Of a DNA stretch of 64,000 nucleotides, positions 57,498-64,000 are shown piece by piece. The DNA comes from Mycobacterium colombiense (GTDB lineage: Bacteria > Actinomycetota > Actinomycetes > Mycobacteriales > Mycobacteriaceae). The notes under the pieces were generated by a model. The model had not been told where the DNA came from. It did no database searches and saw nothing but the letters and a program-made list of their open reading frames with translations. Every line of letters begins with the position of its first letter. Position 1 is the first letter of the stretch. The stretch spans positions 62,001 to 126,000 of the forward strand of contig NZ_MBEI01000053.1 of assembly GCF_001953985.1 (NCBI RefSeq), written 5' to 3'. The translations under genes and the position numbers were made by a program.

Positions 57498-59141
57498 TCA
57501 GTGGTAGGGGCGGAGTTGAAACTCGCGGGTGTTGTACGGAGCACCGAACGGCACACCGTTTGCATCTTTAAGCGTATTCCATTGACTGCCAAATAATTTC
57601 AAATCGTCCAGCGTTGATCCTGGCAAGATGTATCCACCGTATGGTTGAGGGATGAACTTGGGGCCGCTTGGATCGCCGTTCTGCGCGACGAGGGTCGTGG
57701 GCACGTTCGCGCCGAACATTTCGGTCGGGTTGGTTCCTACCCGCACTTCAATACTTCCCTTATGCGCGTCTACGTTGAAGCCAGACAAGACGGGCTTCCC
57801 TCCGATTTCTCGAAAGCTCAGCTCCCCATAACGGTTCGGGGTTACCGGTACGGCCTGTTGTCCGGGCTTTCCCCAGTCGTTACCGGTCCAAGGTTGCCAT
57901 GTTGAACGATCGAACGCGTTGCCGGGATCCGCGCGATACATGGTGATGCCTCGGCTGCGGTCGAAGGAATCGGCGGCAATGTAGACCTTGCCGTCAGTGC
58001 CCTTGTAGCCGCTGACCTGTGTGGGTGCGTCGGCCGCGCCCCGATACGACCCCGGCACCATCGCCCACCCCTTACCGGGGTCGCCGTTGACTTCGACCAG
58101 CCACGAAGCCGCTGGCTTCAAATCACCCTGAGTGCCCGTCACCATCATGTACGTTTTGTCGCCGAGCGTGATCGTTCCGGCTGGCAACGTATCGTTGATT
58201 CCGGCCTTGACCGCTTCTGCCGGCATGGGGAATAGCTCGTGACCGCTATCTTTTGCTCCCGTCAATGGCGCACCGAAATGCGGACGTCCGTCGGCGTCGA
58301 AGGTCACTGGCACGGCAACAGATCGATAGTGCTCACCCTCCCCGACCTTATTGCCGGAAAACGAATCCCCAAAGATCGCGAGGTACTTCCCCGGCTGCCC
58401 GGGAACCTCGACGACTTCCCCTAAGTCGGCCGCCCCGATCCCTGGGATGCCAGGAATGCCGCCGGTACCGGCGATTGGCCCGAGATCCCTTACCTCACCG
58501 GATCTCAGTGGGCTTTCGATCCAGCCGTCTACGGCTTTCGGGATGTCATAGCCGTCGGTATGCAGGGCGCTCATCGACTTCCGCAATGTGTCCGAGTAGG
58601 CATTGCGAATTGAATTCATCTGCTTGACCGCCGCGCGGACGTCGTCCACGGCCTGGGCGTGCGCATCATCCCTCAGCTTCTCCAATTTGGCACGTTCCGA
58701 TGCGGAGAGGTCGAAAGTCAAATCATGATTTATTGCGTGGATAAGTCTGTCGAGTCCCCGCAGCTCACTGTCCAGAAGGGCGATCTCTTGAGACCCTTGT
58801 TTTTGTGCGTCGGCCAAGCCGGCGGCGATGGACTCCAGATCGGCGCCAATCTTCGGTAGTCGCTCAGACTGGGCACCAAGGGATTTGGTGACCCGTTGGA
58901 CTTCATCGGAATCATTGATCGGGTGACCACCGTCCTGGTGGTTCCAGGCGGCAGCAAAGCGTTTCCGTGCTTCTTCGAACGCGTGGTCAGCTTCGGCGGT
59001 GTGTCGACCGGCACCATGGAAGGCCTCCGCCAAACGGTCGATCTGAAAGGGGCTGCCGGCCTGCAGGCTCTGGTTGATCGCCCACGGATCGCCGCCGGCG
59101 GCGGCGATCAGTTCCGCTTGGGTGAAATTCTCCCAAGTCAT
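57498..59141 (-). CDS. WXG100-like N-terminus plus DUF4185 domain, putative ESX-secreted protein
   Basis: 547 residues from ATG 59141. The N-terminal 200 residues are helical (WENFTQAELIAAAGGDPWAI, NQSLQAGSPFQIDRLAEAFH, then HINDSDEVQRVTKSLGAQSE-type PINDSDEVQRVTKSLGAQSE), the ESX-substrate-like module of some mycobacterial effectors. The C-terminal part (VEVPGQPGKYLAIFGDSFSG, RSVAVPVTFDADGRPHFGAP, GKVYIAADSFDRSRGITMYR) is a five-bladed DUF4185-like domain related to glycoside-hydrolase-type propellers. No signal peptide, consistent with ESX export. Two small secreted proteins follow. Confidence 0.78.
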   Translation of the reverse strand: MTWENFTQAELIAAAGGDPWAINQSLQAGSPFQIDRLAEAFHGAGRHTAEADHAFEEARKRFAAAWNHQDGGHPINDSDEVQRVTKSLGAQSERLPKIGADLESIAAGLADAQKQGSQEIALLDSELRGLDRLIHAINHDLTFDLSASERAKLEKLRDDAHAQAVDDVRAAVKQMNSIRNAYSDTLRKSMSALHTDGYDIPKAVDGWIESPLRSGEVRDLGPIAGTGGIPGIPGIGAADLGEVVEVPGQPGKYLAIFGDSFSGNKVGEGEHYRSVAVPVTFDADGRPHFGAPLTGAKDSGHELFPMPAEAVKAGINDTLPAGTITLGDKTYMMVTGTQGDLKPAASWLVEVNGDPGKGWAMVPGSYRGAADAPTQVSGYKGTDGKVYIAADSFDRSRGITMYRADPGNAFDRSTWQPWTGNDWGKPGQQAVPVTPNRYGELSFREIGGKPVLSGFNVDAHKGSIEVRVGTNPTEMFGANVPTTLVAQNGDPSGPKFIPQPYGGYILPGSTLDDLKLFGSQWNTLKDANGVPFGAPYNTREFQLRPYH

Positions 59142-59269
59142 GGCGCCGTCAGCGGCCGACCTACACCGACGAGCATCGCCGCCCCCTTCTGAGCAGGTAA
59201 TAACCCTACTACCGAAAGGTCTATGGCGGGTCGGCGTTGATTAGCGAAGGATCAGGCAGGACGTCCGGA

Positions 59270-60403
59270 TCACGTCTGATTACCGGCCAGCTTTCGCACC
59301 GTCAGCGCTTCGATGTCTTGGAACGGCCGTCCCTCGGGCCGGATCAGGTCGTGGAACCACATCTTCGGGACCGACGTGTAGGGGTGATCCCATGAGTCCC
59401 AGGGGAAGTAGGTCTGGGTCTTGCCGGCGACCAGGCCCCAGTTGATGGCGCCGACGTTGTGCCGCTTCGCAACCGGCAGGATCGATTCGACGGTGCTGCC
59501 CTGGGGTCGCGCCATGTATTCCGTGCACAGGATGGGACGGCCCAGCGGGGTGAGCTCGTTGATCCGGTTCTCGAACCCCGAAGGCGCCGCGTAGGAGTGG
59601 AACGTGATCACGTCGGCGTTGGCCAGCTGTATGTCGCTGATCGCGCTGCGGCCCTGCGGTTGTCCCCAATCCCCGCGCCACACACCGCTTGTCAGGGGCT
59701 GGCTGGGATCCACCGCCCGGGCCCAGCGGAAGACCTGGGGGAGCAGGTTGGCGACCAGCTGCTCCTTGTCGCTTCGTTCGGTGTTGCGGTACTGGCGGGC
59801 GGGGTTGTCGGGCTCGTTCCACAGGTCCCAGCCCAAAACCCGGTTGTCGTTGCGGAATTGGGTCATCACCGCCGTGACGTAGTCCCGCATGACCGGGACG
59901 TACCTCGGATCGCCGAGGCGTTCGGCGCCCGGGCTCTGCGCCCAGCCCGAGTTGTGCACGCCGGGTCGCGGCGCGCGCTGGCGTCCCGCTCGGGGTTGCG
60001 GGTCCCAACAGGAGTCGAAGAAAACGAACAGCGGTTTGATGCGGTGGCGCGCCGCGATGTCGACGAATTGCCCTAGGCGGGTTTGAAAGCCGCGCTGATC
60101 GGCCGCCCAGAGCTGATCGTGCAGGAACACCCGTGCGGTGTTGTGGCCGTAGAACTGGGCCCAGCCGAGTTCGGTATCGATGCGCCGCGGATCGAAGGTG
60201 TCTGGCTGGAACATCTCGAGTTGGTTGATGGCGTTCGCCGGAATGTAGTTTGCTCCAACGAGCCAGCCCTGCGCTTGATACCAACGGTTCGCGCGGTCGG
60301 GTGACCACCGGCCCGCTTCCTCCGCGGAAGCCCGGGGCACCCGGGCAACTGCGGCGCCTGCTGCCAGTAACAGAGGGAGTTTCAGGGCCGTACGTCGTTC
60401 CAC
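59270..60403 (-). CDS. Exported GH5-like cellulase
   Basis: 377 residues from GTG 60403. Tat-like signal ERRTALKLPLLLAAGAAVAR. Catalytic acid/base Glu in GWDLWNEPDNP and nucleophile Glu in PILCTEYMARPQG are both present, with the HNTARVFLHDQLWAAD and VITFHSYAAPSGF strands of the TIM barrel. Glycoside hydrolase clan A; substrate uncertain, beta-glucan or mannan. The second glucan hydrolase in this region (GH6 at 54647). Confidence 0.88.
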   Translation of the reverse strand: MERRTALKLPLLLAAGAAVARVPRASAEEAGRWSPDRANRWYQAQGWLVGANYIPANAINQLEMFQPDTFDPRRIDTELGWAQFYGHNTARVFLHDQLWAADQRGFQTRLGQFVDIAARHRIKPLFVFFDSCWDPQPRAGRQRAPRPGVHNSGWAQSPGAERLGDPRYVPVMRDYVTAVMTQFRNDNRVLGWDLWNEPDNPARQYRNTERSDKEQLVANLLPQVFRWARAVDPSQPLTSGVWRGDWGQPQGRSAISDIQLANADVITFHSYAAPSGFENRINELTPLGRPILCTEYMARPQGSTVESILPVAKRHNVGAINWGLVAGKTQTYFPWDSWDHPYTSVPKMWFHDLIRPEGRPFQDIEALTVRKLAGNQT

Positions 60404-60634
60404 GATGTGACGATAAGTTTTCGGGGCGATTTCCCCGGGATTTGCTCAGCGCGTCGCGACAGGTTCGTCGTCAGCGCTGTCCAGTAGCGACTTTCGCTCC
60501 CGATCGTGACCAATCCGTGACCACCATCACCGGCGCGCCCCGGACCGATGCGAAGTCGTCCAGGTTAAAATCTGGCCCCAACGTGAACCAAAACCGTTGC
60601 CGGACAATCGAAACCGTTGTCCAATCGCAACTTC

Positions 60635-61111
60635 CTAACGCAGCTTGCGGCCCTGGTTGTCTTTGACGCTGCCGGTGAAGATCAAGATCGCGTCGACGAT
60701 CGCCCAGACGATGCCGCCCAGCAGGACCGGAAATCCCAGAAAACAGAACAGGCTGAAGAGAACTCCGAACAGACCAAGGCACAACTGCGCCACCGCAATC
60801 TGAGTCGAGTCGATGTAGAAGCGGCCGATGCCGAACAGGCCGAGAAACAGCTGGAGCAAGCCGGCGGTGGTGGCGGACTTGTCCGACAGCGGCAGCCCGG
60901 TAACCGGATCGCGGCCGTAGGGCGCCTGCGGGTCAACGTATCCGGGGTAACCGGGGTATGCCGGATAGCCGGCGTGCCCGGGATACGCTTGCGGAGGCGG
61001 ATATCCCGGTGGCGGGGTGTACGGATTCGGCTGCGATCCGTAGCCGGGTGGCTGCCATCCCCAGGGTGGCTCGCCGGGCGGATTTCCGGGTGGATTGGGC
61101 GGCGTCGACAT
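60635..61111 (-). CDS. TM2-domain membrane protein
   Basis: 158 residues from ATG 61111. A 60-residue Pro/Gly/Tyr-rich cytosolic start with repeated PGY-type units (YPPPQAYPGHAGYPAYPGYP) precedes the TM2 domain: LLQLFLGLFGIGRFYIDSTQ, QLCLGLFGVLFSLFCFLGF and a final VWAIVDAILIFTG. The TM2 family adopts two membrane helices linked by a short turn. Function unknown. Confidence 0.9.
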   Translation of the reverse strand: MSTPPNPPGNPPGEPPWGWQPPGYGSQPNPYTPPPGYPPPQAYPGHAGYPAYPGYPGYVDPQAPYGRDPVTGLPLSDKSATTAGLLQLFLGLFGIGRFYIDSTQIAVAQLCLGLFGVLFSLFCFLGFPVLLGGIVWAIVDAILIFTGSVKDNQGRKLR

Positions 61112-61241
61112 CGAGTCGAGTTAACACGTCCGCCGGCCGGGCGTCCACACGGCGGCCGACGCTATCCGGTATCGGAAAACCTGACCGCGCAGTCGTCGGA
61201 ATTGCTTCAAACTTCCCCCCCGAGGGCGCAATACTGAACGG

Positions 61242-61628
61242 GTGCCTGATCGAAACGTGTTAGGCGGTCCGCTGGAACCCTGCGGCACAGACCCGCTGAC
61301 CGGCTTCTACCGCGACGGCTGCTGCTCGACCGGCCCTCAGGACCTGGGGCGGCACACGATCTGCGCGGTGATGACCGCCGAATTCCTGGAACACCAGCGG
61401 TCCATCGGCAATGACCTGTTGACACCGGTGCCCGAGTACCGGTTCCCCGGCCTGCTGCCGGGGGACCGCTGGTGCGTGACCGCGCTGAACTGGCTGCGCG
61501 CTCACCACGACGGATGCGCCGCGCCGGTGGTGTTGGCGGCCACCCACGAGAGCACCCTCGAAGTGGTGCCCCTGGAGGCGCTGCAAAAACACAAGGTCGA
61601 CGTGCCCGACGATCTGGCCAACCTGTAG
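61242..61628 (+). CDS. DUF2237-family protein
   Basis: 128 residues from GTG 61242. NVLGGPLEPCGTDPLTGFYR, DGCCSTGPQDLGRHTICAVM, then LNWLRAHHDGCAAPVVLAAT and ALQKHKVDVPDDLAN. DUF2237 proteins (YbaA-type) have the conserved Cys-rich CC-TGPQDxGxHT pattern shown here. Role unproven. Intergenic 97 bases before the sulfotransferase gene. Confidence 0.9.
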   Translation: MPDRNVLGGPLEPCGTDPLTGFYRDGCCSTGPQDLGRHTICAVMTAEFLEHQRSIGNDLLTPVPEYRFPGLLPGDRWCVTALNWLRAHHDGCAAPVVLAATHESTLEVVPLEALQKHKVDVPDDLANL

Positions 61629-61724
61629 CGCCTGGCCACCGGCGAGGTGGATGAACGACGGATCTCCACCGCGGCTAGCGTCTGTGTCATATTCCTCACC
61701 TGACGCGTCGAAGAGGGGTTCGGA

Positions 61725-62996
61725 GTGGGTTCTGCGGTTGACGACATCGACTTCGACGACTTGACCGCGCCCCAACTGACCGACGTGCAGCGTCAGATCC
61801 TGGAGTTCACCGAAGCCAGGCCCGTCGACCTCGACATCGATCGGATGCTCGCGGAGGCCGTCGAGCAGACCGGCCTGCCGGCCGGAGCCGCCGACCTCGA
61901 CGACACCGACGGTTTCGCCGACCGCCTGCGCGCGCACGTCGCGGCGATCGAAGCCGACGAAGGCCTGCGCCAGCTCACCCGCGGCTCACTGCGCCAACGA
62001 ATCGTGCGCCTGCTTCGCAACCGCATGTCGCTGACCGAGCTCATCCGGCGGTATCCGGAGATCGAGTCCATCGCGATCGACAAGCCATTCATCGTCGTCG
62101 GGATGCCGCGCTCCGGCACCACGCATCTGGTGAATCTGATTGCCTCCGACCCACGCCGGCGCGCCCTGCCGTATTGGGAGAGCCAGGATCCCATCCCCGC
62201 CCTCGGGCAGGGTCCGGACATCTTCGGGGTCGACCCCCGCTACGCGCGCGCCAAGTCGGAACACGATGCGCTGATGGTGAGCGCCCCCGTGGTGGCCGCC
62301 ATGCACGACCGGTTCCCCGAGGCGATCGAGGAGGAGGTGGAGCTCCTCGACCTCGATCTGGCCTCATACGTGCTGGAATGGCATGCGCGCGTGCCCGGCT
62401 GGCGCGACTATTACCTGGGTCTCGACCAGACCCGGCACTACGCCTACATGAAGAAGGTGCTGCAGGCGCTGACCTTCCTGCGCGGGCCGCGCACCTGGGT
62501 GCTCAAGAGTCCGCAGCACTGCGAGCAGCTCGGCCCGCTGATGGCGACTTTCCCCGATGCCACGGTGGCTTTCACCCACCGCGATCCCGTCGCGGTGATC
62601 CAGTCGGCGATCACCATGATGGCGTACTCGGACCGGTTGCGCCGCAACAGCATCGACCCGCAGTGGCTGCTGGACTATTGGGGCGACCGCGTGCACCGAC
62701 TGCTCAGCGCCTGCGTGCGTGACCGCGACCTGGTGGCCCCCGAACGCAGCATCGACATCAACTTCCATCAGCTGGGCGGCAACGAGATGCCGGTGCTGCA
62801 ACGGCTTTACCAGTGCGCCGGCGTCGCGCTACCGCCCAAGGTGCAGCAACGTTTCCAGCGCTACCTGGACGGCAATCCGCGGGGCAAACACGGCCGCATC
62901 CGCTACGAACTACAGCGGCACTTCGGCACCTCCCCCGAGGAACTGCGCGGCCGTTTCGGCTTCTACTTCGACAAGTTTGACGTCCGCCCGGAATGA
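61725..62996 (+). CDS. Sulfotransferase-family protein
   Basis: 423 residues from GTG 61725. The P-loop-like PAPS site VVGMPRSGTTHLVNLIASDP is followed by VAFTHRDPVAVIQSAITMMA (3'-phosphate contacts R and S) and a LNLDELGGNEM-type FHQLGGNEMPVLQR end. Similar to Rv3529c-type mycobacterial proteins proposed to sulfate lipids. Its N-terminal 60 residues are an acidic helical extension. It precedes an alkylsulfatase-like gene by 14 bases, so sulfate-ester turnover is a shared theme. Confidence 0.9.
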   Translation: MGSAVDDIDFDDLTAPQLTDVQRQILEFTEARPVDLDIDRMLAEAVEQTGLPAGAADLDDTDGFADRLRAHVAAIEADEGLRQLTRGSLRQRIVRLLRNRMSLTELIRRYPEIESIAIDKPFIVVGMPRSGTTHLVNLIASDPRRRALPYWESQDPIPALGQGPDIFGVDPRYARAKSEHDALMVSAPVVAAMHDRFPEAIEEEVELLDLDLASYVLEWHARVPGWRDYYLGLDQTRHYAYMKKVLQALTFLRGPRTWVLKSPQHCEQLGPLMATFPDATVAFTHRDPVAVIQSAITMMAYSDRLRRNSIDPQWLLDYWGDRVHRLLSACVRDRDLVAPERSIDINFHQLGGNEMPVLQRLYQCAGVALPPKVQQRFQRYLDGNPRGKHGRIRYELQRHFGTSPEELRGRFGFYFDKFDVRPE

Positions 62997-63010
62997 AGGA
63001 GTCACCAGCG

Positions 63011-64000
63011 ATGTCCGAACCTGTCTATCGCAGCAGGCCGGGTGCCGACGCGCTGCGCCCGGCGTCCGCCGAGAAGGCCGAAGAGATCGCCCCGGGGTTG
63101 TGGTGCTCGCCCGGCTTGTCCAACTCGTATCTGCTCACCACCACCGAGGGCCGGGTGATCGTCAACACCGGCATGGGCTTCGAGGGGCCGGTGCATCGCG
63201 CCAACTTCGACGCCGTGGACTCCTCACCGGTGCGCTACATCATCTTCACGCAGGGCCACGTGGATCATGTCGGCGGCCTGGACAGCGTGCGCGATCCCGG
63301 GACGACCGTTGTCGCGCAAGCGAATTGGAAGGCCTGGCGCGACGACAACGATCGGCTGATCCCGTACCGGGCCAACCGCAGCGCCTTCGCCTTCAAGGAC
63401 ACCCTGGCCAGCGGCGTCCAGGCCATCCAGCGGCGCCTGGGAACCACACGGCTGGCCGGCCAGAGCGTGCCCGTCGTCGACATCGACTTCGAGGACACCC
63501 TCCGCCTGGAGGTCGGGGGCCGGCTCATGGAACTGATTTCCGTCCCCGGCGGCGAGACCACCGACTCCTTGGTGATCTGGCTGCCCAAGGAACGAACCTG
63601 TCTGTGCGGGAATACATTCGGGCCCCTGATCGGACACATTCCCAACCTCGTGACCATGCGCGGAGACCGGTATCGGGATGCGTTGACGGCCATCGCATCG
63701 GTCGAGCGGGTCCGTGACCTGCAGGCCGACCTGCTGGTGACCGGCCACTTCGAGCCGATCAGGGGTTCCGAACGCATCAATGCGGAGCTGACCCGGCTGC
63801 GCGACGCGATTCAGTACGTCCACGATCAGACCGTTGCCGGGATGAACGCTGGCAAAGACGTTCGCACCTTGATGCGGGAGATCAGCCTGCCCGCGGAATA
63901 CGAAGTGGGCCAGGGTTACGGCAAAGTCGCGTGGGATGTGCGGGCCGTATGGGAGAACTACTCGGGCTGGTTCCACCACGAATCGACCACCGAGCTGTAC
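63011..64000 (+). CDS. Alkylsulfatase-like MBL hydrolase (cut by window end)
   Basis: 330 codons from ATG 63011 with AAGGAGTCACCAGCG upstream; no stop before the window end. EEIAPGLWCSPGLSNSYLLT, FTQGHVDHVGGLDSVRDP (GHVDH in place of HxHxDH), VPGGETTDSLVIWLPKERTC and VTGHFEPIRGSERI are MBL-fold blocks, then helical YVHDQTVAGMNAGKDVRTLM as in the dimerisation domain of SdsA1-like enzymes. First zinc-ligand His is replaced by Gln/Gly context, as in other lineages. Co-directional with the sulfotransferase gene. Confidence 0.85.
   Translation, partial: MSEPVYRSRPGADALRPASAEKAEEIAPGLWCSPGLSNSYLLTTTEGRVIVNTGMGFEGPVHRANFDAVDSSPVRYIIFTQGHVDHVGGLDSVRDPGTTVVAQANWKAWRDDNDRLIPYRANRSAFAFKDTLASGVQAIQRRLGTTRLAGQSVPVVDIDFEDTLRLEVGGRLMELISVPGGETTDSLVIWLPKERTCLCGNTFGPLIGHIPNLVTMRGDRYRDALTAIASVERVRDLQADLLVTGHFEPIRGSERINAELTRLRDAIQYVHDQTVAGMNAGKDVRTLMREISLPAEYEVGQGYGKVAWDVRAVWENYSGWFHHESTTELY

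Overview
The window is high-GC chromosomal DNA of a slow-growing Mycobacterium. Evidence: signature genes (Bpa with a C-terminal GQYL, LpqH 19 kDa lipoprotein, TcrX/TcrY, cutinase-like and ESX-type secreted proteins), many GTG/TTG starts, and a gene order that follows, inverted, the M. tuberculosis H37Rv interval from about Rv3781 to Rv3752c (gene order recalled from knowledge, not searched). The species cannot be fixed from the sequence alone.

Layout. (1) 1-11,186, conserved core: end of a polysaccharide-export ABC gene (rfbE), bpa, an Rv3779-like glycosyltransferase, a class-V aminotransferase-like protein lacking the expected PLP lysine, a quinone oxidoreductase, tRNA-Ser(UGA), an Rv2629-like baeRF protein, lipE, echA21, small conserved genes, hisC2/pat, tRNA-Ser(GCU) and tRNA-Arg(ACG). 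(2) 11,153-30,091, an integrated element of about 18.9 kb in the 3' end of the tRNA-Arg gene, bounded by a perfect 38-bp direct repeat (attL 11,153-11,190; attR 30,054-30,091). It has a tyrosine integrase, XRE repressor and excisionase-like switch, then a tightly overlapping plus-strand operon (DUF2742-like, DUF3631 ATPase, PD-(D/E)XK nuclease-like, WhiB-like, small Zn proteins), a three-gene cassette present in two diverged copies (16,915-18,493 and 18,629-20,000), a GNAT/ASCH/membrane-protein cassette, one isolated phage-tail-like protein, and a minus-strand cargo block: MazF-like toxin with upstream antitoxin, PIN-domain protein, membrane-anchored protein, three excisionase-like proteins in a row and a Zn-ribbon protein. 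I see no terminase, portal, major capsid, tape measure or lysis gene, so it looks like a phage satellite or degraded prophage rather than a complete phage. (3) 30,092-53,672, core again: GNAT, proline-rich membrane protein, APH-like kinase, SnoaL, methyltransferase, YjbR-like, tcrXY, lpqH, alkylsulfatase-like protein, a five-gene TetR-containing lipid-catabolism-like operon (39,736-44,405) that by H37Rv numbering lies between the Rv3762c and Rv3761c orthologues, fadE36, the proXVWZ compatible-solute importer, tyrA, tadA and tRNA-Ser(CGA). (4) 53,673-64,000, mostly secreted or envelope proteins: cutinase, GH6, CAP domain, two related small secreted proteins downstream of a WXG100-like/DUF4185 protein, a GH5-like cellulase, TM2 protein, DUF2237, sulfotransferase, and an alkylsulfatase-like MBL protein cut by the window end.

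How the genes fit together: the element's left end is a standard lysogeny/excision switch (divergent XRE and Xis over a short region with repeated CAGCGACATT-type sites) driving a replication/regulatory operon. The function of the duplicated cassette is not recognised; its copies are separated by a perfect 15-bp inverted repeat, and each has a CTGTCC-N-GGACAG palindrome at its 3' end. These, with the GNAT-ASCH-membrane cassette, are the best candidates for an undescribed system here.
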